Part shown: positions 35,395-43,654 of the stretch, piece after piece | How the letters are laid out: every line of letters begins with the position of its first letter | How positions within the stretch are numbered: the stretch's first letter is position 1 | Assembly: GCA_036510065.1 (NCBI GenBank) | Contig: DATCEO010000178.1 | Coordinates: 1-64,000 of the forward strand | Reading direction: 5' to 3' | Origin: DASUBV01 sp036510065 | GTDB lineage: Bacteria; Actinomycetota; Actinomycetes; Streptosporangiales; Streptosporangiaceae | DNA: 64,000 nt | The notes under the pieces: model-generated | What the model saw: the letters and a program-made list of their open reading frames with translations, nothing else | Told to the model about the DNA's origin: nothing | Databases searched by the model: none | Translations under genes and position numbers: made by a program

Positions 35395-35876
35395 GCCCCT
35401 GCTGTCGCTGAGGCCCCAGCGGCCGCGCCGACCAGCGGCAGTACCCGGTACCCGATAGGGGCGGCCAGCGCGATGACCGTCGAGGCGCGCAGCACGCCCG
35501 GAACGTCGACGATCGCGTCCACCACCCGCTGCAGGTCGGCGTTGGTGCGTGCCACGACCCGGCAGAGCATGTCGCCCGCCCCGGTGATGGTGTGCGCCTC
35601 GAGCACCTCGGGGATCCCCGACAGCCGCCCGGCCACCTGATCGTGCCCGCCCGCCTGGCGGATCTCGAGCGTCACGAACGCGGTCACCCCGTAGCCCACC
35701 GCCGCCGGATCGACGTCGGGACCGTAGCCGGTGATCACGCCCCGGGACTGGAGCCGGTCCAGGCGCGCCTGGACGGTCCCGCGGGCCACCCCGAGCCGCC
35801 GCGACGCCTCGAGCATCCCGACCCTCGGCTCCCCGGTCAGCAGCTCGATCAGCTTCGCGTCCAGCTGGTCGATCAC
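35379..35876 (-). CDS. Lrp/AsnC family regulator
   Basis: 165 residues. N-terminal helix-turn-helix (LDAKLIELLTGEPRVGMLEASRRLGVARGTV) and RAM ligand domain (VLEAHTITGAGDMLCRVVARTNADLQ). Divergent from hpd across a 221-base region, so it probably controls aromatic amino acid degradation in response to an amino acid; this is inference from position. Confidence 0.88.
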   Translation of the reverse strand: MIDQLDAKLIELLTGEPRVGMLEASRRLGVARGTVQARLDRLQSRGVITGYGPDVDPAAVGYGVTAFVTLEIRQAGGHDQVAGRLSGIPEVLEAHTITGAGDMLCRVVARTNADLQRVVDAIVDVPGVLRASTVIALAAPIGYRVLPLVGAAAGASATAGAYMPP

Positions 35877-36097
35877 CCGCCACCCTCCCGCCGCTTCGCA
35901 TCCCGCTGGTCGGCAGCCGCTTTACGCGCTACAGGCTGTACATCTTACCCAGCAGTAGCGCCAACTAGCTAGGCATTATGTCTATCCAAAATCGAAACTA
36001 TTGCGCATCTTGTCACTCATGGCCATGCTGGCGCTACTACTGCGAGCGCAGCCACGGAACCGGCAGGATCAAGCCGGGCAGAGTCAAGGAGCACGGC

Positions 36098-37243
36098 ATG
36101 GGACTCGACACGGCGGACGTCCAGGGACGCCAGGCAAGACGGCTGTCGGCAGCCGAGGAGTTCCCGGTCACCGGCATGGACGCGGTGGTGTTCGCCGTCG
36201 GCAACGCGCGCCAGGCCGCGCACTACTACTGCACCGCCTTCGGCATGCGCTGCGTCGCCTACCGGGGCCCGGAGACCGGCTGCCGGGATGAGGTGGGGTA
36301 CGTGCTGGAGTCCGGGAGCGCGCGATTTGTCCTGACCGGCGCGGTCCGGGCCGGGAACGCCCTCAGCGCTCACGTCGCCGCGCACGGGGACGGCGTCATC
36401 GACCTGGCTATCGGCGTCCCGTCGGCCGAGGCGGCCTACGAGCTCGCGATCGCCCGCGGCGCCACCGGCATCGACGAGCCGCGGGTGGCCGAGGATGCCT
36501 TCGGCAAGGTGGTGCTGGCCTCCATCGCCGCCTACGGCGACACGCGGCACACGCTGGTCGAGCGGACTAACTACGCGGGCCCGTACCTGCCGGGCTACGT
36601 CGCGGCCGGCCCGCTCACCGCGCACGGTCCCGGCCCGTTCTTCACCCAGGTCGATCACTGCGTCGGCAACGTCGAGCTGGGCCGGATGGATGAGTGGGTC
36701 AGCTTCTACGGCACCGTCATGGGCTTCACGAACATGAAGGAGTTCGTCGGGGACGACATCGCCACCGAGTACTCGGCGCTGATGAGCAAGGTGGTCGCCG
36801 ACGGCAGTCGCAAGGTCAAGTTCCCGATCAACGAGCCGGCCGCGGGCAAGCGCAAGTCGCAGATCGACGAGTACCTGGAGTTCTACGGCGGTCCCGGCGT
36901 CCAGCACGTCGCGCTGGCCACCGACGACATCGTCGGCGCGGTCCGGGGCATGCGGGCCGCCGGGGTGGAGTTCCTGGACACCCCGGGCAGCTACTACGAC
37001 ACCCTGGGCGAGTGGGCCGGCGACACCCGGGTGCCGCTGGCGGAACTGCGCGAGCTCGGGCTGCTCGTGGACCGCGACGAGGACGGCTACCTGCTGCAGA
37101 TCTTCACCAAGCCGGTCCAGGACCGGCCCACCGTGTTCTTCGAGCTGATCGAGCGGCACGGATCCGAGGGCTTCGGCAAGGGCAACTTCAAGGCGCTGTT
37201 CGAGGCCATCGAGCGCGAGCAGGCCCGGCGGGGCAACCTCTGA
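36098..37243 (+). CDS. hpd: 4-hydroxyphenylpyruvate dioxygenase
   Basis: 381 residues. Converts 4-hydroxyphenylpyruvate to homogentisate in tyrosine degradation. The iron ligands are His in FTQVDHCVGNV, His in GVQHVALATDD and Glu in VFFELIERHG; the FGKGNFKALFEAIE tail is classic. ATG at 36098 with AAGGAG upstream. The homogentisate dioxygenase and later enzymes are not in the window. Confidence 0.97.
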   Translation: MGLDTADVQGRQARRLSAAEEFPVTGMDAVVFAVGNARQAAHYYCTAFGMRCVAYRGPETGCRDEVGYVLESGSARFVLTGAVRAGNALSAHVAAHGDGVIDLAIGVPSAEAAYELAIARGATGIDEPRVAEDAFGKVVLASIAAYGDTRHTLVERTNYAGPYLPGYVAAGPLTAHGPGPFFTQVDHCVGNVELGRMDEWVSFYGTVMGFTNMKEFVGDDIATEYSALMSKVVADGSRKVKFPINEPAAGKRKSQIDEYLEFYGGPGVQHVALATDDIVGAVRGMRAAGVEFLDTPGSYYDTLGEWAGDTRVPLAELRELGLLVDRDEDGYLLQIFTKPVQDRPTVFFELIERHGSEGFGKGNFKALFEAIEREQARRGNL

Positions 37244-37279
37244 GCGGCCCGCCGCCCGGCGGCGGGCGGACGGGCGTGC

Positions 37280-38500
37280 CTAGCTGAAGATCAGCGTGTA
37301 GCCGGTCTTGCGGAGCTGGCTGATGACCATGTCGCAGTGCTCCGGGCCGCGGGTCTCGACCTGCAGCATGACCTCGGCCTCGTCGACGTTCAGGTCGGCG
37401 GTGACCCGCTCGTGCAGGACCTCGATGACGTTCGCCCCCAGGTCCGCGAGCTCGGACAGCAGGTTCGCCAGGGCACCGGGGCGGTCGGGCAGGCGGCAGC
37501 GGAACGCGAGGTACCGGCCCGCGGCCGACAGCCCGTGCCGCAGCACCTTGGCCAGCAGGAGCGGATCGATGTTGCCGCCCGACAGGACCACGACGACCGG
37601 CGGCTCGAACACGGCCACGTGCTCCAGGATCGCCGCGACGCCGGCCGCGCCGGCGGGCTCCACGAGCTGCTTGGCCCGCTCCAGGCACAGCAGCAGCCCG
37701 CGGGACAGGTTCTCCTCCGAGACGGTGACCACCTTGGCTCCCAGGCCGCCCAGGATCGCCGTGGTCAGGTCACCCGGCTCGGCGACCGCGATGCCGTCGG
37801 CCATGGTCGCCATGGCGGTCACGGTGACCGGGTACCCGGCGGACAGAGAGCCGGGGAACGGCGCCACCGCCTCGGCCTGCACGCCGATCACCCGGGCCGC
37901 CGGCAGCCGGTCGGCCGCCGCCACGGCGATGCCGGCCGCCAGGCCGCCGCCCCCGACGGGGACCACGATCGTGCGCGCCTGCGGGCACTGCTGGGCGATC
38001 TCCAGCCCCACCGTGCCCTGGCCGGCGATCACGTCGGGGTGCTCGAAAGGATGGATGAAGACCGACCCGGCTTCCAGCGCGAGCTGGCGGGCCCGGCTCA
38101 GGGCGGCCTCGACGGACGCCCCGTGCAGGACGACGTGGGCCCCGTAGGAACGGGTCGCGGCGATCTTGGGCAGCGGGGCGCCGGCCGGCATGACCACGGT
38201 CGCCCGGGCGCCGAGCTCGGCGGCCGCGAGCGCCACCCCCTGGGCGTGATTGCCCGCGCTGGCCGCCACCACGCCGCGGGCGCGCTCGGCGGGGGTGAGG
38301 CGCGCGATGCGCACGTAGGCGCCGCGGACCTTGAACGATCCGGTGCGCTGCAGGTTCTCGCACTTGAGGTAGACCGGGCCGCCGACCAGCTCCGACAGCG
38401 CGCGCGACTGCACCAGCAGCGTCTGGCGGATCGCGCCCGAGAGCACGGCGGCGGCCTCGACCACGTCGTCGATGCTCACCGGCAGCGGCCTTGTCCCCAT
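37280..38500 (-). CDS. ilvA: threonine ammonia-lyase (PLP) with C-terminal ACT domain
   Basis: 406 residues. Deaminates threonine to 2-oxobutanoate. PLP lysine in LQRTGSFKVRGA, glycine loop VPVGGGGLAAG, serine-type SAGNHAQG, and a C-terminal ACT regulatory domain (FRCRLPDRPGALANLLSELADLGANV). Its length fits a catabolic/IlvA2-like single-ACT enzyme rather than the double-ACT biosynthetic form. ATG at 38500 with GGGAG seven bases away. Convergent with hpd. Confidence 0.93.
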   Translation of the reverse strand: MGTRPLPVSIDDVVEAAAVLSGAIRQTLLVQSRALSELVGGPVYLKCENLQRTGSFKVRGAYVRIARLTPAERARGVVAASAGNHAQGVALAAAELGARATVVMPAGAPLPKIAATRSYGAHVVLHGASVEAALSRARQLALEAGSVFIHPFEHPDVIAGQGTVGLEIAQQCPQARTIVVPVGGGGLAAGIAVAAADRLPAARVIGVQAEAVAPFPGSLSAGYPVTVTAMATMADGIAVAEPGDLTTAILGGLGAKVVTVSEENLSRGLLLCLERAKQLVEPAGAAGVAAILEHVAVFEPPVVVVLSGGNIDPLLLAKVLRHGLSAAGRYLAFRCRLPDRPGALANLLSELADLGANVIEVLHERVTADLNVDEAEVMLQVETRGPEHCDMVISQLRKTGYTLIFS

Positions 38501-38662
38501 GACTGAAGTCTCCCATTGCCGCGCCGGCCTGGTCACCGGCCCGGCGCTGTCCGGCCAGGGCCACCCGGCCCGGCACCCCGGCAGCACCCGCGCCGGGCGC
38601 GCGTCCTCCGCCCCGAGCCTCCCGAGATGCGCGGCTGGCCGGGCTCGACATAGTGTCGAGTT

Positions 38663-40120
38663 GTGCAGCCTACGAGCCAGACTTACTCATCAGTCCCCCA
38701 GCCACCGTCATCCGCCCCGCCCCGGGCCGCCACCGTGGGCGAACTGCGTGCCAGCGGCTACCAGTCGCGCAGCGTCAAGGCGGAGATGCGGGAGAACCTC
38801 CTCGCCGCCATGCGCGCCGGCGAGGACGCCTTTCCCGGCATCATCGGCTTCGGCCAGACGGTGCTGCCCCAACTAGAGCGCGCGATCATCGCCGGTCACG
38901 ACGTGATCCTGCTCGGCGAACGCGGACAGGGCAAGACGCGCCTGATCAGGACGCTCATCCTGCTGCTGGATGAGTGGACGCCGGTGATCGCCGGCTGCGA
39001 GATCAACGACCAGCCGTACGCGCCGGCCTGCGCTCGCTGCCGGCGCCTGGCGGCCGAGCAGGGCGACGACCTGGCGATCGCCTGGCGCCATCGCGGCGAC
39101 CGCTACGGCGAGAAGCTGGCCACGCCCGACACGAGCGTCGGCGACCTGGTCGGCGACATCGACCCCGTCAAGGTCGCCGAAGGCCGGACCCTCGGCGACC
39201 CCGAGACCATTCACTACGGCCTGGTGCCCCGCACCAACCGCGGAATTTTCTGTCTTAACGAACTGCCCGACCTGGCCGAGCGCATCCAGGTCGCGCTGCT
39301 CAACGTGCTGGAGGAGCGCGACATCGGTGTCCGCGGCTACTCGCTGCGGCTGCCGCTGGACCTGGTCCTGGTGGCCAGCGCTAACCCGGAGGACTACACC
39401 AACCGCGGCCGGATCATCACCCCGCTGAAGGACCGGTTCGGGGCGGAGATCCGCACTCACTACCCGGTCTCCCTCGAGGCCGAGCTGGCACTGATCCGCC
39501 AGGAGGCCAAGATCGCGTGGGGCGGGTCGGTGCCCGGCGCGATCCTGCCCGATCACCTCGTGCAGGTCATCGCCCGCTTCACCCGGCTCGTCCGGGCCTC
39601 GCCGGCCGTCGACGCGCGGTCCGGCGTGTCCGCGCGGTTCGCGATCGCGGCGGCCGAGGCCGTCGCGGCCTCGGCCGTCCGTCGGGCCGCGATCAGCGGC
39701 GAGGAGCAGGCCGTATCCCGGGTCTGTGACCTCCCGGCGACCATCAGCACGCTGCGCGGCAAGGTGGAGTTCGAGGTCAGCGAGGAGGGCCGGGAGCAGG
39801 AGGTGCTCGATCACCTGCTGCGCCGCGCCATCGCCGAGACCTTCCGCGCGACCCTCGGCAACGCCGACCTGAACGGGGTCCTGGCCAGGTTCACCGAGGG
39901 CGGCGTCGTCGAGACCGGCGACCTGCTGCCCGCGACCGACCTGCTGCGCCGCATCGGCGAGGTGCCCGGGCTGGCGAAGATCATGGAACGGCTGCACATG
40001 GACGGCGGCGAGTCGCTGGGCCAGGCGGCGGCCGCGCTGGAGTTCGCCCTGGAGGGGCTGTACCTGATGCGGCGCCTGTCCAAGGACTCGATCGACGGCG
40101 GCGCCGTCTACCGGACCTGA
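38663..40120 (+). CDS. MoxR/ChlI-like AAA+ ATPase
   Basis: 485 residues. AAA+ ATPase with Walker A GERGQGKT (about 83-90), Walker B IFCLNELPDLAE, sensor 1 VLVASANPEDYTNRGR and an arginine-finger-type LKDRFGAEI. A CxxC-type insertion (ACARCRRLAAEQG) lies between Walker A and B. Together with the next gene this forms an AAA-VWA pair like M. tuberculosis Rv0958-Rv0959 and Mg-chelatase BchI/BchD, but no chelatase H subunit or tetrapyrrole genes lie nearby. GTG start. Confidence 0.88.
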   Translation: MQPTSQTYSSVPQPPSSAPPRAATVGELRASGYQSRSVKAEMRENLLAAMRAGEDAFPGIIGFGQTVLPQLERAIIAGHDVILLGERGQGKTRLIRTLILLLDEWTPVIAGCEINDQPYAPACARCRRLAAEQGDDLAIAWRHRGDRYGEKLATPDTSVGDLVGDIDPVKVAEGRTLGDPETIHYGLVPRTNRGIFCLNELPDLAERIQVALLNVLEERDIGVRGYSLRLPLDLVLVASANPEDYTNRGRIITPLKDRFGAEIRTHYPVSLEAELALIRQEAKIAWGGSVPGAILPDHLVQVIARFTRLVRASPAVDARSGVSARFAIAAAEAVAASAVRRAAISGEEQAVSRVCDLPATISTLRGKVEFEVSEEGREQEVLDHLLRRAIAETFRATLGNADLNGVLARFTEGGVVETGDLLPATDLLRRIGEVPGLAKIMERLHMDGGESLGQAAAALEFALEGLYLMRRLSKDSIDGGAVYRT

Positions 40121-40146
40121 TGGTGCCTGACGGTGGAAAGGCAAGG

Positions 40147-42183
40147 ATGAGCGGCTACCGCTACGGTCCCTACCGGGACGGCCCCGATCCGCTGGAGCCG
40201 CCCTACGACGTCCGCGGCGCGGTCGACGAGCTTGGCGAGTCGGTCCTGGAGGGAACCGACCCGGCCTCGGCGCTGCGTGACTTGCTGCGCCGCGGCATGG
40301 CGGGCCACCGCGGCCTGGACGACATGCTCCGCCGGGTGCGGGAGCGGCAGCGGGAGGTGCGCAGCCGCGGCCGCCTGGACGGCGTGCTGGAGGAAGTCCG
40401 GGCCATGCTGGACACCGCGATCGGCCAGGAGCGGGCGGAGCTGTTCCCCGACCCGGACGACTCCGCGCGGATGCGCGAGGACGAGCTGGACGCCCTGCCC
40501 TCCGACGTCGCCCAGGCCATCCGGCAGCTCGCCGACTACGACTGGCAGTCCCCGGCCGCCCGGCAGACCTTCGAGGAGCTCAAGTCGCTGCTGCGGCGGG
40601 AGGTCCTGGACAGCCAGTTCCACGGCATGAAGCAGACCCTGGCCGAGCCGGATACCGAAGCCCTGCAGCGCGTCAAGGACATGATGGCCGCGCTCAACTC
40701 GATGCTGGCGGCGGACGCCCGCGGCGATCATCAGCAGCAGGATTTCGACGATTTCATGGCCGAGTACGGGGACCTGTTCCCCGATTCCCCGGCCAATCTG
40801 GAGGAGCTCGTCGACTCGCTGGTCCGGCGGATGTCAGCGGCCCAGCGGCTGCTGGACTCGCTGACCGACGATCAGCGCGACGAGCTGGCTGGCCTGATGG
40901 CCCAGACGCTCGAGGACAGCGGCCTGGCCGCCGAGATGGCCAGGCTGGCCGACGCGCTGCGATCCCGGCGGCCGGACATGGACGCCGAGGGCTGGCCGCG
41001 CGCCCGGATGACCGGCCAGGAGCCGCTGGGCCTGGGCGACGCGACCTCGGCCCTGGCCGAGCTCGCGGACCTGGCCGAGCTGGAGGACGCGCTGCGCCAG
41101 GACTATCCGGGCGCCCGGCTGGACGATGTCGACGAGGAAGCGGTGCGACGGGCGCTTGGCCGTCAGGCCGTCGACGACATGGAGGCGCTGCGCCAGATCG
41201 AGCGGGAACTGGAGCGGCAGGGCTACCTGCAGCGCACGGACGGACGGCTGGAGCTCACGCCCAAGGCCGTCCGGCGCCTCGGCGAGACGGCCCTGCGCAA
41301 GGTCTTCGCCGAGCTTCCCGAGGGCAGCCACGGCAGCCACGATCAGCGCGGTAGCGGGCAGGCCGGGGAGCTCACGGGCAGCACGCGGCCGTGGCGCTTC
41401 GGTGACGAGCAGCCGATCGACGCCGCCGCCACAGTCCGCAATGCCCTGCTGCGCGGCGGGATGACCGCCCCCGTGGTAGGCGGCCCCGTGGTAGGCGGCC
41501 CCGTGGTAGGCGGCACGGCGGTAGAGAGCGCCGGCGTGGCCGAGCGGACGCCGCGGGTCCGGCTGAACGTGCGTGACTTCGAGGTCGAGGAGACCGAGCG
41601 GCGCGCCACCGCGGCGGTGTGCCTGCTGGTCGACCTGTCGTATTCCATGGAGCTGCGCGGTACCTGGGGCGCGGCCAAGCAGACGGCCCTGGCCCTGCAC
41701 GCGCTCGTCCGGACCAGGTATCCGCAGGACGCGATCCAGGTGATCGGCTTCTCCAACTACGCGCGGGAGCTGCGCGAGACCGACCTGGCCAGCCTGAGCT
41801 GGGACATGGTCCAGGGCACGAACCTGCACCACGCCCTGGTGCTGGCCGGCCGGTTCCTGGACCGGCGGCCTGAGCACAACCCGGTCGTGCTGATCATCAC
41901 CGACGGCGAGCCGACCGCCCACCTGCGGCGGGACGGCCAGTTCTGGTTTGACTGGCCCCCGTCGCCGGAGACCCTGGAACTCACCCTGGCCGAGGTCGAC
42001 AAGATGACCCGGCGCCAGGCCACCATGAACATTTTCATGCTCGCCGACGATGAGCGGCTGACCGCCTTCGTCGACGAGGTAGCCCGGCGCAATGGCGGCC
42101 GGGTGCTCCGCGCGGCCGGCGACAGCCTGGGCGAGTACGTTGTCCGGGATTTCCTGCGCACGCGACGTGAAGGCAGCCGATAG
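40147..42183 (+). CDS. VWA domain protein, partner of the AAA+ ATPase
   Basis: 678 residues. A helical, charged N-terminal ~430 residues is followed by a linker with PVVGG repeats and a von Willebrand A domain from about 490: MIDAS motif LLVDLSYSMEL, then TNLHHAL and VVLIITDGEPTAH. ATG at 40147 with GGAAAGG upstream, 26 bases after the AAA+ gene. The pair probably remodels or loads a cofactor into a client protein. Three 15-base DNA repeats (41470-41514) encode PVVGG. Confidence 0.88.
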   Translation: MSGYRYGPYRDGPDPLEPPYDVRGAVDELGESVLEGTDPASALRDLLRRGMAGHRGLDDMLRRVRERQREVRSRGRLDGVLEEVRAMLDTAIGQERAELFPDPDDSARMREDELDALPSDVAQAIRQLADYDWQSPAARQTFEELKSLLRREVLDSQFHGMKQTLAEPDTEALQRVKDMMAALNSMLAADARGDHQQQDFDDFMAEYGDLFPDSPANLEELVDSLVRRMSAAQRLLDSLTDDQRDELAGLMAQTLEDSGLAAEMARLADALRSRRPDMDAEGWPRARMTGQEPLGLGDATSALAELADLAELEDALRQDYPGARLDDVDEEAVRRALGRQAVDDMEALRQIERELERQGYLQRTDGRLELTPKAVRRLGETALRKVFAELPEGSHGSHDQRGSGQAGELTGSTRPWRFGDEQPIDAAATVRNALLRGGMTAPVVGGPVVGGPVVGGTAVESAGVAERTPRVRLNVRDFEVEETERRATAAVCLLVDLSYSMELRGTWGAAKQTALALHALVRTRYPQDAIQVIGFSNYARELRETDLASLSWDMVQGTNLHHALVLAGRFLDRRPEHNPVVLIITDGEPTAHLRRDGQFWFDWPPSPETLELTLAEVDKMTRRQATMNIFMLADDERLTAFVDEVARRNGGRVLRAAGDSLGEYVVRDFLRTRREGSR

Positions 42184-42258
42184 GCACTTTTTACCTTCAT
42201 CGCGTGGACTTTAACCTGCGTGACTTTCGGCATGCTCGCAGCGTGGAACCCTCACGGC

Positions 42259-42510
42259 ATGAGCGCAGCCGACGTCTCGCGCCGCCTGGCCGTGGCCATC
42301 CGGGATGGCCTGGTGACGTTCCTGGCTGTGGTCGCGGTGGTCAGCATCGTTCTCGGCCTGATGTACCTGTTCGCCGCCGGGTCGCTGCCGTACCTGCTCC
42401 AGGGGCAGCCCCATGCCGGACCCCATTCCCGGCGCGCCATCGTGTGCCTGGTCGCCGGCGGCTCCTGCGCCATGGCCGCCTGGCTGATCCGGGTTCGCCG
42501 TCCGGCCTGA
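42259..42510 (+). CDS. small two-span membrane protein, paralogue of the 43274 gene
   Basis: 83 residues from ATG 42259 (ATG at 42220 would lengthen it). Two membrane segments: LAVVAVVSIVLGLMYLFAAG and AIVCLVAGGSCAMAAWLI, separated by LPYLLQGQPHAGPHSRR. The loop with paired histidines and the overall layout match the 43274-43534 protein (GLPHFMVAGSHVHGSSGHH). A DUF2269 gene sits between the two. Confidence 0.7.
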   Translation: MSAADVSRRLAVAIRDGLVTFLAVVAVVSIVLGLMYLFAAGSLPYLLQGQPHAGPHSRRAIVCLVAGGSCAMAAWLIRVRRPA

Positions 42511-42549
42511 CGCTCAGCCGGGTCCGGGCCGCTGCCCTAGGATCACCCC

Positions 42550-43116
42550 ATGTCCTTTACTGAGCGGCTGGTGCTCTGGCTGCACGTCGGGTTCGCGCTC
42601 TTCACGATCGGCCCGGTCAGCGTGGCGATTATGTCAACGCCCCGCTACGTCAGGGCCCGCAACCTGACCGTGGTCCGCTACCTCTACCGGACCACCCGCA
42701 TCTTTGCCCTGATCGCTCTCGGAGCGCTGATCTTCGGAATCATCCTCGGCCAGCAGCTGCACGAGCTGGCCAAGCCCTGGCTGACCGCGGCCATGACGCT
42801 GTTCGTCGTGGCGATCGTGCTGCTGGTGCTGATCATCCGCGACCAGCGCAAGGCGATCAGCGCGCTGGAGGTCGCCGAGGCGGCCGAGAGCGGCGCCGCC
42901 CAGGCGGCCAGCGTGGCCGCGAGCGTCACGGTCCAGGACTCCAGCCCCGAGGCCGCCGACGACGCGCTCGCTGCCGCCCAGCCCGAGCCCGTCCAGCCCG
43001 GCGGCGCCGGGACGGCCCGCAACGTGGCCAGCGTCGAGCGCGGCCGGATTACCACCATGGGTGCCGTCGTCAGCGTCATCTGGCTCGTCATCCTGGTGCT
43101 AATGGTCTGGCAGTAA
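42550..43116 (+). CDS. DUF2269 family integral membrane protein
   Basis: 188 residues. Opens with WLHVGFALFTIGPVSVAIM, a DUF2269 hallmark containing a conserved His in the first membrane span, followed by RYLYRTTRIFALIALGALIFG, two further spans and an Ala-rich cytoplasmic insertion of about 60 residues (AEAAESGAAQAASVAASV) before the last span. Function unknown. Confidence 0.8.
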   Translation: MSFTERLVLWLHVGFALFTIGPVSVAIMSTPRYVRARNLTVVRYLYRTTRIFALIALGALIFGIILGQQLHELAKPWLTAAMTLFVVAIVLLVLIIRDQRKAISALEVAEAAESGAAQAASVAASVTVQDSSPEAADDALAAAQPEPVQPGGAGTARNVASVERGRITTMGAVVSVIWLVILVLMVWQ

Positions 43117-43222
43117 ACGGCGTCTTCGGTAAAGGTCACGTCAATAGTTATGGCCGTTATTACGGTACTTATGACGTTACCGTTCCTAACGGGGCTACGA
43201 TGCGGGCCGCAGCTAGCACTGC

Positions 43223-43256
43223 TGGCATGCCGGCACAGGCTAGTGCCGGCATGCCA
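43223..43256 (+). terminator. perfect 14-base hairpin in the leader of the 43274 gene
   Basis: TGGCATGCCGGCAC (43223-43236), loop AGGCTA, then the exact complement (43243-43256). It ends nine bases before the GGAGGG ribosome site of the next gene. It may terminate the DUF2269 transcript or control translation of the small membrane protein; no T-run follows. Confidence 0.6.
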
Positions 43257-43273
43257 CTCATGAAGGAGGGTCC

Positions 43274-43534
43274 GTGAGTTCTGCAACTGTGCCCGGCGGC
43301 GCCTCTGGCCGGCGCCCGCTGGCTATCGTGCTCGGCATTATCGGCGTCCTGGGCGTCATCATCGGCATCGTGTACATGGTGGCGACTGGCCTGCCGCATT
43401 TCATGGTGGCCGGCAGTCATGTCCACGGCTCGAGCGGCCATCACCTCGCGCGCGGCGGCGTGGCGCTTGTGGTCGGGCTGGTCCTGCTGGCCGCCGCGTG
43501 GCGGGTCGGCAAGTCCAAGGCCGCGGCCCGCTAA
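43274..43534 (+). CDS. small two-span membrane protein
   Basis: 86 residues. Two membrane segments (LAIVLGIIGVLGVIIGIVYM and GVALVVGLVLLAAAWRVG) separated by a His/Gly loop (HFMVAGSHVHGSSGHH). GTG start with GGAGGG five bases upstream. The same topology and loop as the 42259 gene indicates duplication. Five His in the loop would suit metal or proton binding, which is inference. Confidence 0.75.
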   Translation: MSSATVPGGASGRRPLAIVLGIIGVLGVIIGIVYMVATGLPHFMVAGSHVHGSSGHHLARGGVALVVGLVLLAAAWRVGKSKAAAR

Positions 43535-43607
43535 CGCGGGATGTCACCTGGTGACCGACGGCCGGCCAGGTCCGGCCGGCCGTCGGCGGCCACCAGGCGC
43601 TCCTCGA

Positions 43608-43654
43608 TCAGGCCAGTGCTTCGTCAGGCCAGTGCTTCGTCAGGCCAGTGCTCG
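43608..43654. repeat. 16-base tandem repeat at the 3' end of metB
   Basis: TCAGGCCAGTGCTTCG occurs twice exactly (43608, 43624) and a third time with one T missing (43640). The TGA stop of metB starts with the TCA of a fourth, partial unit at 43655. The repeat lies just past the coding end. Confidence 0.85.
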
